Numbered from the stretch's first letter, positions 45,048 to 54,925 are shown. The stretch: 64,000 nt of DNA from Stenotrophomonas maltophilia (GCF_004920835.1 NZ_QFHO01000009.1:1-64000), one strand, 5' to 3'. Notes: generated by a model not told the origin, from the letters alone. Numbers and translations: made by a program.

Positions 45048-45998
45048 ATGGATGTGCTGCTCGCCAACCCGCGTGGATTCTGTGCCGGCGTCGATCGTGC
45101 GATCGAGATCGTCAAGCGCGCGATCGAAACGCTGGGCGCGCCCATCTATGTCCGCCATGAGGTGGTGCACAACCGCTTCGTGGTCGATGACCTGAAGCAG
45201 CGCGGCGCGATCTTCGTCGAGGAACTGGATGAAGTGCCGGACAACAACACGGTCATCTTCAGTGCGCACGGCGTGTCCCAGGCCGTGCGCCAGGAAGCCG
45301 AACGCCGTGGCCTGAAGGTGTTCGACGCCACCTGCCCGCTGGTGACGAAGGTCCACTTCGAAGTTGCCCGCCACTGCCGTGCTGGCCGTGACGTGGTGCT
45401 GATCGGCCACGCCGGTCACCCCGAAGTGGAAGGCACCATGGGCCAGTGGAACCGCGAAGCCGGTACCGGCCAGATCTATCTGGTGGAAGACGTGGAGCAG
45501 GTTGCCACGCTGCAGATCAAGCAGCCGGAAAACTTCGCCTACACCACCCAGACCACGTTGTCGGTGGACGACACGCGCGGCATCATCGATGCGCTGCGCG
45601 AGCGCTTCCCGGCAATGCAAGGGCCGAAGAACGACGATATCTGCTACGCCACCCAGAACCGCCAGGATGCCGTGCGCGACCTGGCCAAGCGCTGCGATTT
45701 GGTGCTGGTGGTCGGTTCGCCGAACAGCTCCAACTCCAACCGCCTGAGTGAGCTGGCCCGCCGCGAAGGCGTGGAGTCGTACCTGATCGACGGTGCGCAC
45801 GAGATCGACCCGGCGTGGGTGGTGGGCAAGCAGCACATCGGCGTGACCGCTGGTGCCTCGGCGCCGCAGGTGCTGGTCGATGGCGTGCTGGCGCGGCTGG
45901 CCGAGCTGGGTGCCAACGGCGTCGGTGAGCTGGATGGCGAGCCGGAATCGATGGTGTTCGCACTGCCGAAGGAACTGCGCCTGCGCCTGGTCGACTGA
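45048..45998 (+). CDS. ispH: IspH (LytB), 4-hydroxy-3-methylbut-2-enyl diphosphate reductase
   Basis: A 316-residue [4Fe-4S] enzyme, last step of the MEP isoprenoid pathway. The three cluster cysteines are C12 ([14 protein letters not shown]), C96 ([11 protein letters not shown]) and C199 ([11 protein letters not shown]); the catalytic Glu lies in [10 protein letters not shown]. Ribosome site GGGAGACTG. Last gene of the ribF-ileS-lspA-ispH cluster. Confidence 0.97.
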   Translation: MDVLLANPRGFCAGVDRAIEIVKRAIETLGAPIYVRHEVVHNRFVVDDLKQRGAIFVEELDEVPDNNTVIFSAHGVSQAVRQEAERRGLKVFDATCPLVTKVHFEVARHCRAGRDVVLIGHAGHPEVEGTMGQWNREAGTGQIYLVEDVEQVATLQIKQPENFAYTTQTTLSVDDTRGIIDALRERFPAMQGPKNDDICYATQNRQDAVRDLAKRCDLVLVVGSPNSSNSNRLSELARREGVESYLIDGAHEIDPAWVVGKQHIGVTAGASAPQVLVDGVLARLAELGANGVGELDGEPESMVFALPKELRLRLVD

Positions 45999-46012
45999 CC
46001 GGGCCTGACTCT

Positions 46013-46040
46013 GGTGGGTGCGAACCTTGGTTCGCACTGC
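46013..46040. repeat. hairpin repeat of the GTGGGTxCGAACC type
   Basis: GTGCGAACC / GGTTCGCAC with a two-base loop, preceded by GTGG. Related in layout to the hairpins at 25022 and 32864. No T-run. Confidence 0.65.
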
Positions 46041-46155
46041 CGGATGGCGTTTTGCCACATCAGGCCGGAGCGCCACCGACCATGACCTTCGGCCATGGGG
46101 CCGCGCGCTCGACAGGCCTAGCATCAAAGGTTCTACCGCTGCTGGAACCTGCCCG

Positions 46156-48039
46156 ATGAAGACCCGTGCCCTGGTGATGTCCGTGCTGTTCGCGCTGGCG
46201 GCCACGCCTGCGCTGGCGCAGACCTCGCCGCCGGGCGATGCCGCGGCCCCCGGCCTGCTGCGCATCGATGTGGACGCGCGCGATCTGGCCCGGCGCATCT
46301 TCAAGGTGACTGCCACGGTGCCGGCCAAGCCCGGCCCGATGACCCTGCTGTACCCGCAGTGGATTCCAGGCAACCATTCGCCGACCGGCCCGATCGACAA
46401 GCTGGCCGGCCTGCGTGTGACTGCCAACGGCAAGCCGCTGGCCTGGCAGCGCGACCAGTTCAACGTCTATGCGTTCAAGGTGAACGTGCCCGAGGGCGTG
46501 AGCGAGATTGTCGCCCACTTCGATTTCCTGTCCTCGCAGGGCGGCAGCCAGGGCCGGGTGGTGATGACCCCGGAAATGCTCAACCTGCAGTGGAACGCCA
46601 ACTCGCTGTATCCGGCCGGTGTCGATGCGCGGCAGCTGCAGGCGCAGGCCAGCGTGACCCTGCCCAAGGGCTGGTCGTTCGCCACCGCGTTGGAGACCGC
46701 GCGCCGCGACGGTGACACCGTGGTGTTCAAGCCGATCTCCTATGACCACCTGGTCGATTCGCCGCTGTTTGCCGGCGAGCACCACCAGCGCATCGACCTC
46801 GACCCCGGCGCGAAGGTGCCGGTGCATCTGAACGTGTTCGCCGACGACGCCAAGTCGCTGAAGCCGACCGACGAACAGATCAAGCTGCACCGCGCGCTGG
46901 TGCAGCAGGCCGACAAGCTCTATGGCGCGCGCCATTACAACCACTACGAGTTCCTGCTGGCGTTGACCGACCGCCTCGGCGGCATCGGTCTGGAACACCA
47001 CCGTTCCAGCGAAAACAGCGCCGAGCCGGGCTACTTCACCGAGTGGGAAAAGAGCGCGTGGATGCGCGATCTGCTGCCGCACGAATACACCCACTCCTGG
47101 AACGGCAAGTACCGCCGCGGCGCGGACTTGGCCACTGCCAACTTCAACGTGCCGATGGGCGACAGCCTGCTGTGGGTGTATGAGGGGCAGACCCAGTTCT
47201 GGGGACAGGTGCTGGCCGCACGCTCGGGGCTGTGGTCAACCGACCAGGCACGCGACATGCTGGCCAACGTGGCCGCGACCTACGACCGTGGCCGTCCGGG
47301 CCTGGCCTGGCGCCCGCTGCAGGACACCACCAACGACCCGACCATTGCTCAGCGCCGTACGCTGCCTTATCGCAACTACCAGATGAGCGAGGACTACTAC
47401 TCCGGCGGCCAGATGCTGTGGCTGGAAGTGGAGGGCAAGCTGCGCGAACTGAGTGGCAACCGGCGCAGCCTGGACGACTTCGCACGTGCGTTTTTCGGCG
47501 TCGGTAATGGCGATTGGGACGTCAATCCGTACACCTTCGATGATGTGGTCGCGACCTTGAACGGCATCGCGCCGTATGACTGGGCCACGTTCCTGCGCGG
47601 GCGCCTGGACGGCCATGGTTCGTTGACCGGCGGCCTCGAACTGGCGGGCTGGAAGCTGGTCTATCGCGATGCCCCGAACGATGCCTACAAGGCGCAGGAG
47701 AAGCGCGCCAAGGCCGCGTTGCTGGCCTATTCGCTGGGCGCGACCGTGCTCGACAACGGCACGGTCGGTGACGTGATCTGGGACAGCCCGGCGTTCAACG
47801 CCGGTCTTGCACCCGGCATGAAGGTGATCGCGGTTGGTGGCCGCGAATACAGCAGCCAGCGCTTGAAGGATGCAGTGGCGGCCGCAGCAAAGGACAAGGC
47901 GCCGATCGTGTTGCTGGTGAAGCAGTTCGATCGCATCGAAACGATGAGCATCGCCTACCACGGTGGCCTGCAGTACCCGGTGCTGGAGCGCATTGCCGGC
48001 AAGCCTGACCGCCTCGCAGAGCTGTGGAAGGCGCGATGA
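46156..48039 (+). CDS. M61-family (glycyl) aminopeptidase with PDZ domain
   Basis: A 627-residue exported zinc peptidase: signal peptide MSVLFALAATPALAQ, N-terminal beta domain, catalytic gluzincin domain with HEYTH at about residues 309-313 (LLPHEYTHSWNG) and the third ligand in WVYEGQTQFWG, then a C-terminal PDZ-like domain (SPAFNAGLAPGMKVIAVGGR). M61 enzymes remove N-terminal Gly or Ala and are periplasmic or secreted. Its stop overlaps the next gene (ATGA), so the two are cotranslated. The ATG at 46156 is chosen at the signal peptide. Confidence 0.92.
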   Translation: MKTRALVMSVLFALAATPALAQTSPPGDAAAPGLLRIDVDARDLARRIFKVTATVPAKPGPMTLLYPQWIPGNHSPTGPIDKLAGLRVTANGKPLAWQRDQFNVYAFKVNVPEGVSEIVAHFDFLSSQGGSQGRVVMTPEMLNLQWNANSLYPAGVDARQLQAQASVTLPKGWSFATALETARRDGDTVVFKPISYDHLVDSPLFAGEHHQRIDLDPGAKVPVHLNVFADDAKSLKPTDEQIKLHRALVQQADKLYGARHYNHYEFLLALTDRLGGIGLEHHRSSENSAEPGYFTEWEKSAWMRDLLPHEYTHSWNGKYRRGADLATANFNVPMGDSLLWVYEGQTQFWGQVLAARSGLWSTDQARDMLANVAATYDRGRPGLAWRPLQDTTNDPTIAQRRTLPYRNYQMSEDYYSGGQMLWLEVEGKLRELSGNRRSLDDFARAFFGVGNGDWDVNPYTFDDVVATLNGIAPYDWATFLRGRLDGHGSLTGGLELAGWKLVYRDAPNDAYKAQEKRAKAALLAYSLGATVLDNGTVGDVIWDSPAFNAGLAPGMKVIAVGGREYSSQRLKDAVAAAAKDKAPIVLLVKQFDRIETMSIAYHGGLQYPVLERIAGKPDRLAELWKAR

Positions 48040-48701
48040 AACCGCGCGCCCGCGATGGTCTGATCCTGCTGATGGCGATCCTCGCCATCATCGGCGCGTT
48101 CCTGCACGGTGACGGGCGCTGGCTGCACTGGCTGGCCAAGCCGGCCACCACGCTGCTGATCGCTGCCATCGCCTGGCGCGTGCACGATCCCGCACAGCCG
48201 TTCTACCGCCGCGCGGTGCTGGCCGGCATGCTGCTCTCGTGCGTGGGCGATATCGCGCTGATGCTGCCGATGGACGCGTTCGTGCCGGGGCTGGTCGCGT
48301 TCCTGCTGGCGCACCTCTGCTACATCGTCGCCTTCCGCGATGGCCTGCGTGCCGGGCGTGGGCTGGTCGGCGCCAGTGCACTGCTCGGTGCGTTTGCCGT
48401 GCTCAACGTGCTGGGCCTGTGGCCGCACCTGCCGGCGCCGATGCGCATTCCGGTACTGGCGTATGTGGTGGTGCTGGCGTCGATGGCGGTGCTGGCCCTG
48501 GCACGGCAGTGGCGCAGCCCGCAGCCCGATGCTGTGGAAGCCCGAAGCGCCCGCTGGGCCGCGGCAGGTGCATTGCTGTTCGTGGCCAGCGATTCACTGC
48601 TGGCCTGGGACCGCTTCGCCGGCGGCCTGCCGCTGGCCAGCCTGCTGGTGTTGTCCACGTACTACGGCGCGCAGTACGCCATCGCGCGCTCGGTGAAGTA
48701 G
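48036..48701 (+). CDS. YhhN/TMEM86-family membrane protein (lysoplasmalogenase-like)
   Basis: A 221-residue protein with seven or eight hydrophobic helices. The pattern KPATTLLIAAIAWR, LSCVGDIALMLP, FLLAHLCYIVAF, and ALLFVASDSLLAWDRF fits the YhhN/TMEM86 family, whose animal members hydrolyse lysoplasmalogen vinyl-ether bonds; bacterial roles are less certain. It overlaps the M61 gene by four bases. Ends directly before the long inverted repeat at 48705, which can end its transcript. Confidence 0.85.
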   Translation: MKPRARDGLILLMAILAIIGAFLHGDGRWLHWLAKPATTLLIAAIAWRVHDPAQPFYRRAVLAGMLLSCVGDIALMLPMDAFVPGLVAFLLAHLCYIVAFRDGLRAGRGLVGASALLGAFAVLNVLGLWPHLPAPMRIPVLAYVVVLASMAVLALARQWRSPQPDAVEARSARWAAAGALLFVASDSLLAWDRFAGGLPLASLLVLSTYYGAQYAIARSVK

Positions 48702-48704
48702 CAG

Positions 48705-48775
48705 AAAGGGGACGGAGGGGATTAAGTCGTATGTGGCATCAGGTCGTATGCGACTTAATCCCCTCCGTCCCCTTT
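48705..48775. repeat. long inverted-repeat element, copy 2 (GGGGACGGAGGGG family)
   Basis: Arms 48705-48729 and 48751-48775 are perfect 25-base inverted copies around a 21-base centre, followed by TTTT. The arms match those at 721-803 almost base for base while the centres differ. Between convergent genes it would act as a two-way terminator. Confidence 0.92.
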
Positions 48776-48786
48776 TTTTGCGTCGG

Positions 48787-49494
48787 CTACCGGCGGATCA
48801 CATCGCGCAGAGCACCCTGCGTATCGAACTGCAGTCGCACCGATTCGCGATCACCGGCCACTTCGTCCGGCAGCCATACCAGTTTGCCGGCTTTGCGCAC
48901 GATCACGTAGACGTGGCCGACTTGGGATGTGGGGTTCTGCAGCGCATTGCGCTGTTCCTGCAGCGCTTTGGCCACGCGTGGCACGGCATCGAAATCGATG
49001 TTGGCCAGAGGCGTGCTGCTGCGCTGCAGGCTGATGGTGGGAGCGAACTGTTGTGGGTTCACGGGATTGCCCTTGCGCCACTGGCCGCGTTCGAAATGGT
49101 AGCTGTCGACGTGGGTTGGCTGTTGGGGGTCGACCAGATCGAGGTTGATGCGCCCGTCGTCGTAGAAGTGGATGCTGTGGAACACGGTCAATCGCTGTCC
49201 GGCCAGCGACGGCAGCTGCTCCAGTGCCTGGCGTGCGGCCTGCAGGTAGTCCGCATCGAACAGCCGGTTGTTGCGTTCGGGAATGGAAATCGGCCGTGGA
49301 TCGGGAATCGGCGCAAGCGATGCGGGATTCTCGCGCGACGGCTGCGTACCGGTGGGGGCTGGCAACCGGTCGCGCTGCACCGAATACCCCAGCGTTTCGC
49401 TGATCGTCTGCAATCCGCCGCCAGCAACGGCCGCGCCCGCCAGTACCAGCAGCACCAGCGAGAACACCAGGCGGGTGGAGGGAGGCTGTTTCAT
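48787..49494 (-). CDS. exported hypothetical protein
   Basis: A 235-residue protein with a signal peptide or N-terminal anchor (TRLVFSLVLLVLAGAAVAGG). The rest is soluble with no family I recognise; visible blocks are RLFDADYLQAARQALEQLPS, HSIHFYDDGRINLDLVDP and VGHVYVIVRKAGKLVWLPDE. Its start overlaps the stop of the upstream membrane-protein gene by four bases, so the two form a coupled pair and probably act together at the cell envelope. Confidence 0.7.
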   Translation of the reverse strand: MKQPPSTRLVFSLVLLVLAGAAVAGGGLQTISETLGYSVQRDRLPAPTGTQPSRENPASLAPIPDPRPISIPERNNRLFDADYLQAARQALEQLPSLAGQRLTVFHSIHFYDDGRINLDLVDPQQPTHVDSYHFERGQWRKGNPVNPQQFAPTISLQRSSTPLANIDFDAVPRVAKALQEQRNALQNPTSQVGHVYVIVRKAGKLVWLPDEVAGDRESVRLQFDTQGALRDVIRR

Positions 49495-50447
49495 ACCTCC
49501 TCCATGCGCACGTTTCCACGATCATCCGGGTCGTACAGCAGCGTCACCTGTTCGCGCGGGATGTTGGCCAGTTCGATCAGCGGGATGAAGCGACGCACGC
49601 TGGCCTGCCGCACAGCGCCTTCGCGGTCGGTGTACTCCAGCTGGAATTCCACCTGCGGCTGTTCGTTGAGATAGGTGCCGGTCTGGCGCACCTTCAGCAC
49701 CCTGGCCTCCACACCGATGCCACGGTACTTCAGCGCATCGCCACGTGCATCGGCGTGCAGCAGTCGGCCGAGCAGGCGCAGGCCCAGTGCGTAGCCGCAC
49801 AGCACCAGCGGGCACACCAGCAACGGGTGGCCGAACGACAGGAAGGTCCAGCCCAGGCCTTCGCTCTGCAGCCGGTAGGTGAATACATAGGCACTGGCAA
49901 CCACCACGATGGCGATGCCACCGCCGATCCCACGCCGCCACAGGCTGGCAACATCCAGCTCGGCATGGGCGCCGTCGAGCACCATGTTGGGGAATTCGCC
50001 TGGCGTGCGGCTCAGGCGTGCATCGAGGTGATTGCCGACGACGAAGCGCTGCAGCTGGGGTTTGCTGTCGACCACCAGCATCTGCTCGCTGATCGGCGTG
50101 CCGGACAGGTTCTGGAAGGCCAACTGCAGCTTCCACTGCGCGAAGCCACGCACATGCACGCCGGTCTGTTCGGCCTGCTTGATCAGTGTAGTGCGTGGCT
50201 CACCGTTGGCGAGGATCGAGCGCACCCGATGCAGGGCACGTGGTGGGCCGAGCAGCAGGTAGTGCAGGAAGGCGAGCAGCAGGACCAGCCACAAGGCCAG
50301 CGACAACGCCAGCAGCAGCACTGCCAGCCACGGTGCACTGCGATCAGCCAGCGCCACCGGCCATGACGTGCCGAAATAGAGGATGCAGGGAAAAGGCAAC
50401 GCGAAGAACAGCAGGAACGCGCCCCAGAACCAGAGATAGGCCTTCAT
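49491..50447 (-). CDS. membrane protein with DUF3592-like C-terminal part
   Basis: A 318-residue protein with two hydrophobic helices near the start (WFWGAFLLFFALPFPCILYF and LAVLLLALSLALWLVLLLAF), a soluble segment, then two more helices near residues 175-240 and a C-terminal domain (GIGVEARVLKVRQTGTYLNE, QPQVEFQLEY, TLLYDPDDRGNVRMEE) like DUF3592 proteins. Function unknown. First gene of a two-gene operon with the exported protein downstream. Confidence 0.7.
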   Translation of the reverse strand: MKAYLWFWGAFLLFFALPFPCILYFGTSWPVALADRSAPWLAVLLLALSLALWLVLLLAFLHYLLLGPPRALHRVRSILANGEPRTTLIKQAEQTGVHVRGFAQWKLQLAFQNLSGTPISEQMLVVDSKPQLQRFVVGNHLDARLSRTPGEFPNMVLDGAHAELDVASLWRRGIGGGIAIVVVASAYVFTYRLQSEGLGWTFLSFGHPLLVCPLVLCGYALGLRLLGRLLHADARGDALKYRGIGVEARVLKVRQTGTYLNEQPQVEFQLEYTDREGAVRQASVRRFIPLIELANIPREQVTLLYDPDDRGNVRMEEV

Positions 50448-50496
50448 GGGGTGGAGGTGGCAGACCGGTGGAACAGGGCGCGTAGGTTACTACGCT

Positions 50497-53295
50497 TCAG
50501 CGGAATTGCAGGGTCAGCAGATAGTATCGGCCGAGTGGGTCGTCCAGCCCCGGCATCTGTCCGCCGTTGCCGACCAGATAGTTCACCGGCTGCGTGTCGA
50601 GCACGTTGTGCACATCCATCGCGGCGACAATGCGGGGGCCCAACCGGCGTGCGAGGTGCAGGTTCCAGCGCAGCTGCCGCGGGTTCATGCAGTGGCTCAG
50701 TTCGATCTGCTCCTGCGGGCACTCGGCACCGGGCAGCCACGCACGCGTGCGTCCGGTCTGGTTGCCACGCAGCGCGATATCCCAATTGCTGTTCTGCCAT
50801 TGCACGTTCAGTACGGCGGCGATCTCCGGCGTCACATGGCCGCGCAGGTCCACCGCAGGCTCATGGTCGCGGCGCCGACGCAGTTCCTGCTGCTTCAATG
50901 CATCGAGCGAGAACAGCCACTGGCCGTTGCTGCCTGCATCGATACGGTACTCGCCGCGCAGCACCCAGTTGCGGGACGTGGTGCGCCCGATGTTGTCGAA
51001 GGACAGGCGCAGGCTGCGCAGCTGGCCGTCTTCGTCCAGCTGCCAGGTGCTGCGGTTCCAGACTGCGTCGGATGGCTGCAGGGCCAGGATCTCGTTGCGC
51101 AGCTCGACGATGTTGTGGGTCAGCGACAGTGAGAAGGTGTCGTTGGGTGTCCAGGTGGCGGCCAGCGAATGACTGCGCGAGCGCTCGGCTTTCAGCGCGT
51201 CGTTCTCCACCACCTCGGCGGTGACGCTGCAACGACCATCACTGATGGTCATCGCGCATTCCGGCAGCGCGCTGGAGGCGGGCAGCGTGATCGAGCCGAA
51301 GTAGCCGGGCGGTCGCCGCTGTTCAAACAGGCTGGGAGCGCGATAGCCGCGTCCGCTGGCCAGCAGGAACGACCACTGCGGCGTCGGGCTCCAGCGCAGG
51401 CCGGCCCGGGGCGAGAACGCCATGAAACCGCCATCACGATCCCAGCGAGCGGCCAGATCCGCGCGCAGCGTGGGCGCAAGCGGCAGGCCGAGCTCGGCGT
51501 AGACGCCGCTGCTCTGCCGCGACAGGCGACGTTGCTGCTGTGGCAGCCCCAATGCGAGGTCACCCTGGCTGAGCAGCGCGTCGGGACGCGATGTCCAGCG
51601 CTCATGGCGCAGGTCGATGCCGGTGGCCAGCTGCGCAGGGCCACCGGGCAGCGGCATCAGTTCGCGCTGCATACCCCACCAGCCCTGCCATTGTTCGGTA
51701 CTGCCGCGGTTGCGGATCGATGGGAACAATGTCTCTGCTTCGGCGGCAGGTGGTGCGTCGAAGCCGGGCAGGAACCGTCGCGACTGCGTGGCTTCCAGCA
51801 ACCGGGTCGCACGTACGGTGCCTGCGGTGGACAGCGTGACTCCGCTGCGTTGGCCGCTGATTCCCGCTTCCCAGCTGCGCCGGCCCTGGTCGCGGCCGAT
51901 GCCGAAGGTGACATCCGTATCGGTGGCGCGAACGCTGGGGCGCACATTGCCGGCTTCATGCATGACGCTGTTGAAGGTGATTCCGCGCGCGACCACGGCG
52001 ATGGCGGTTGGACCCAGGTCGAAGCGCTGCCGGTTGTGGCTGGCGCGTGCTTCGACATAGGCATAGCGTCCTTCACCGCGTTCGTGCCGGTAATGCAGGT
52101 AGGCCGATGCGGTATCCGAGGCCGGTTGCAGCGAGCGCGGGCGGGCACTGTCGAACCAGCAGCCATCCTCGCGGCGCTTCAACGGGGGCTCGCAGCGCCG
52201 GGCCGGCACGTACCAGTTGCCGAAGATCGCGCCGATCGGATACAGCGAGGTTTCCGCATGCCAGTCGCGGCGATCACCGGCCACATGTTCGACACGATGC
52301 AGGTCAAGGCCCGCAAACCAGCGGTCGCCGTTCTCGCGCAGGCTACCGGTGGCTGCCTGCACCCGGTACTGCCCGGCATCGCCGCGGCTGCTGAGCCCGG
52401 TCTGCAGCATGGCTTCGGGACCATCGGCCTGGTCGCGCAGGATGATGTTGACCACGCCGGACATCGCGTCGGCACCGTAGATGGCGGAGGCACCACCGCG
52501 GACCAGTTCGATGCGATCGACGAAGCTCAGCGGAATGCCGCCCAGATCGGTCAGTCCGCCTTGTTCCAGCGACACCATTGGATAGCGGGGCAGGCGCCGG
52601 CCATTGACCAGGAACAGCGTCGCTCGCGGTCCCATGCCGTCGAGACTGGTTGTCGCGGCCGCTCCTACTGGCAGGTACTGCGAATCGCCGCTGCGCGAGG
52701 TGCTCATGGCCGGATGGCCGTTCATGCCCGGCAGGTGCCGCAACAGGTCGAACAGGTTGCCGTAGCCGCTGCGCAGGATGTCGTCGCGGTCGATGGTGGT
52801 GACCGGCAGCGTTGTCTGCACCGAGGTGCGCGGCAGGCGGCTGCCGGTGACGTGGATCGGTGCCAGTTCCACCTGCGGTGCTGCATCGGGCGCGTTGGGC
52901 ACGGTGCGTATGGCGTGGGCCGCTGCCGGGGCTTTCGATACCTTGGCCGGTAGTTCGGCGTGAACGCGGCGGATGACAAAGGCGCCTGAGGATGTGCGCA
53001 GGATGTTCACCGGCAGGCCGCCGACCAGCTGTTTCAGCGCGGTTGCCGTATCACGCTGGCCATGGCTACCGTTGGTGCGCAGCCCCTCCAGCTCACGTGC
53101 GTCGAACAGCAGGGCGGTACCGCTCTGCCGTGCCCATTGCTGCAACGCCGGGACCAATGGTCCGGCGCCCACATCGATCTCCAGCGTGCCGGCAGGCTCG
53201 CTGGCATCGGCCACCGGTAATGCCGCTATACCCACTGCCAGATAAAGCAAGGCGCGGAGCAGCCCCCACTGCAGCGCACCCGGACCTGCCTTCAC
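50497..53295 (-). CDS. TonB-dependent outer-membrane receptor with STN domain
   Basis: A 932-residue receptor: signal peptide (residues 1-31), STN (secretin/TonB short N-terminal) domain of transducer-type receptors at about 40-110 (GPLVPALQQWARQSGTALLF), plug domain at about 160-290 (ELAPIHVTGSRLP then ELVRGGASAIYGADAMSGVV), then a 22-strand barrel ending in a terminal Arg after LLTLQF. The STN domain is typical of receptors that signal through a FecR-like protein to an ECF sigma factor, and both genes lie just upstream. Start GTG with ribosome site GGAGG. The ligand (siderophore, vitamin, sugar or peptide) is unknown. Confidence 0.9.
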   Translation of the reverse strand: MKAGPGALQWGLLRALLYLAVGIAALPVADASEPAGTLEIDVGAGPLVPALQQWARQSGTALLFDARELEGLRTNGSHGQRDTATALKQLVGGLPVNILRTSSGAFVIRRVHAELPAKVSKAPAAAHAIRTVPNAPDAAPQVELAPIHVTGSRLPRTSVQTTLPVTTIDRDDILRSGYGNLFDLLRHLPGMNGHPAMSTSRSGDSQYLPVGAAATTSLDGMGPRATLFLVNGRRLPRYPMVSLEQGGLTDLGGIPLSFVDRIELVRGGASAIYGADAMSGVVNIILRDQADGPEAMLQTGLSSRGDAGQYRVQAATGSLRENGDRWFAGLDLHRVEHVAGDRRDWHAETSLYPIGAIFGNWYVPARRCEPPLKRREDGCWFDSARPRSLQPASDTASAYLHYRHERGEGRYAYVEARASHNRQRFDLGPTAIAVVARGITFNSVMHEAGNVRPSVRATDTDVTFGIGRDQGRRSWEAGISGQRSGVTLSTAGTVRATRLLEATQSRRFLPGFDAPPAAEAETLFPSIRNRGSTEQWQGWWGMQRELMPLPGGPAQLATGIDLRHERWTSRPDALLSQGDLALGLPQQQRRLSRQSSGVYAELGLPLAPTLRADLAARWDRDGGFMAFSPRAGLRWSPTPQWSFLLASGRGYRAPSLFEQRRPPGYFGSITLPASSALPECAMTISDGRCSVTAEVVENDALKAERSRSHSLAATWTPNDTFSLSLTHNIVELRNEILALQPSDAVWNRSTWQLDEDGQLRSLRLSFDNIGRTTSRNWVLRGEYRIDAGSNGQWLFSLDALKQQELRRRRDHEPAVDLRGHVTPEIAAVLNVQWQNSNWDIALRGNQTGRTRAWLPGAECPQEQIELSHCMNPRQLRWNLHLARRLGPRIVAAMDVHNVLDTQPVNYLVGNGGQMPGLDDPLGRYYLLTLQFR

Positions 53296-53306
53296 TGCCG
53301 GCCTCC

Positions 53307-54275
53307 TCAGTACGTGCGGCGCAGTTCCAGCGCGCCATCCGGGCGCGTCTGGCCAGCAACGGACCAGCCCAGTTCCAGTGCGGACAGCAGCTCCTGTGCA
53401 TCCCCCGCGCGGAACGTGCCACTTACCGCCAGATCGGCGATCTCCGGATCGGCGATCACCAGCGGCGTGCGGCCATAGCGGTTCATGCGCTCGACCACGA
53501 TGGACAGTGGCGTGGCATCAAAGACCAGTTGCCCGTGCAGCCACCCTTCGGCGGCCGCGTTGGATGACAGCGCCGGGCCAGGCTGGATGCGCCCGGAGGG
53601 CAGCACCTGCAGCTGCTGGCCAGGTGCCAGCATGTGCTGGGCCGTGCCGCTGCTGACTTCCACTGCGCCCTCCAGCAGTGCGACCTCGACCAGGCCATCG
53701 TGCAGGCGCTCGACCTGGAAGGTGGTGCCGATGTCGCGGATCGTGCTGTTGCCAGCCTGCAGCCGCAGTGCCTTGCTCGATGGCGCCACCTGCAGCTGCA
53801 GGCGTCCGCGCTCCAGATCCAGTTCGCGATGTCGCCAGCCAAAGCTGGCGCGCAGCGTGGTGCCAGCATCAAGCGTGGCCACGCTGCCATCGGCCAGGGT
53901 CAACTGGCGCGGCAGGCGGGTGTCATTGGCGTACAGCTGCGGTGTCGGATTGCCATCCACCGCAACCATCCAGCCGATGCCGATGGCCAGGCAGATGCCG
54001 GCGGCCGCGGCCAGGCCGGGCAGCAGGCGACGGCGGGCAGGTCGCGCGGCGCGCGCTGCGGCGGTCCGCAACCAGGGGTCGGTGGCCAGCCCTTCGCCCT
54101 GCTGGAACAGGGTCTCGGCCTGTACCCAGGCTTTGACATGGGCAGGGTCCTCAGCCAGCCAGTCTTCGAACGCTTCACGCTCGTCCGCTGTGCAGTCCGG
54201 GGCTTCCAGCCGCGCCACCCAGGTGCTGGCGCGTTCGAACACCGAGGCGTCTTCCATGTGCCGGTGGCGGCTCAT
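53307..54275 (-). CDS. FecR-family anti-sigma/signal transducer
   Basis: A 322-residue inner-membrane protein. N-terminal cytoplasmic FecR_N (FERASTWVARLEAPDCTADE, FEDWLAEDPAHVKAW), one transmembrane helix near residue 90 (LPGLAAAAGICLAIGIGWMV), and a periplasmic FecR domain (LADGSVATLDAGTTLRASFG) followed by an STN-like end (PLSIVVERMNRYGRTPLVIA). It relays receptor occupancy to the sigma factor. Overlaps the sigma gene stop by four bases. Confidence 0.9.
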   Translation of the reverse strand: MSRHRHMEDASVFERASTWVARLEAPDCTADEREAFEDWLAEDPAHVKAWVQAETLFQQGEGLATDPWLRTAAARAARPARRRLLPGLAAAAGICLAIGIGWMVAVDGNPTPQLYANDTRLPRQLTLADGSVATLDAGTTLRASFGWRHRELDLERGRLQLQVAPSSKALRLQAGNSTIRDIGTTFQVERLHDGLVEVALLEGAVEVSSGTAQHMLAPGQQLQVLPSGRIQPGPALSSNAAAEGWLHGQLVFDATPLSIVVERMNRYGRTPLVIADPEIADLAVSGTFRAGDAQELLSALELGWSVAGQTRPDGALELRRTY

Positions 54276-54844
54276 TCAGCGTCCCTGTCGTTGTGCAGTG
54301 GATCCGGCCCCAGTTCCTGGCGCAGGCCCTGCAGGGCGCGGGCAATATGTTTTTCCACGGTCTTGGCAGTGATTCCACAGTGCCGCGCAATCTGTGTATA
54401 GCTCATGCCGGTGATCCGGTTGAGCAGGTACACCTCGCGCGCGCGCTCGGGCAGTTTGAACAGGGCCTGCCGCAGCAGGGAAAGCATCTGCCCGGACTCG
54501 GCCTGGCGCAATGGATCGGGCGAGGTACTGGAAGGCTCGTCGCTGCCATCGTGCTCGGCCAGCGGCAGGTGCGGCCGCGACTGCGGCGAACGGCCGCGGT
54601 CTGCCAGGCGGTTGCGGGCGATACGATACAGCAGCAGGCGCAGTTCGTCCGGGCCCTGCGCGCGATAGCGGATCAACCGCTCCATGCAGTCCTGTGCGAT
54701 GTCCTCCGCATCTTCCGGCCCGACCCCTCGCGTGCGCAGGAACGCGCACAGCGGCGCGCGTTCTTCGCGTACGAACGCGATGAAGGCATCCGCAGGCGCG
54801 GGCAGCTGCGGCGCGCGATGGAGCAGGGGGGACGGGGTGGACAG
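54272..54844 (-). CDS. ECF RNA polymerase sigma factor (FecI-like), unusual start
   Basis: About 190 residues when begun at the CTG at 54844. Region 2 reads AFIAFVREERAPLCAFLRTR then GPEDAEDIAQDCMERLIRYR; region 4 reads LPERAREVYLLNRITGMSYT then QIARHCGITAKTVEKHIARA. Between an in-frame TGA (about 54871) and the internal Met at 54685 there is no ATG, GTG or TTG, and the internal Met would cut region 2. GCGAGG lies 6 bases before the CTG. Either a rare CTG start or a small frameshift near the 5' end (an ATG at 54878 lies in another frame). Sits ahead of fecR-like and TonB receptor genes. Confidence 0.78.
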   Translation of the reverse strand: MSTPSPLLHRAPQLPAPADAFIAFVREERAPLCAFLRTRGVGPEDAEDIAQDCMERLIRYRAQGPDELRLLLYRIARNRLADRGRSPQSRPHLPLAEHDGSDEPSSTSPDPLRQAESGQMLSLLRQALFKLPERAREVYLLNRITGMSYTQIARHCGITAKTVEKHIARALQGLRQELGPDPLHNDRDAE

Positions 54845-54925
54845 GGCAGGCCTCGCGTGTCGGTGGCAGATGCGTCATCGAGTTTTACGCGACGATGACC
54901 GGATGGGGAAGAGTGTGCATCGATC

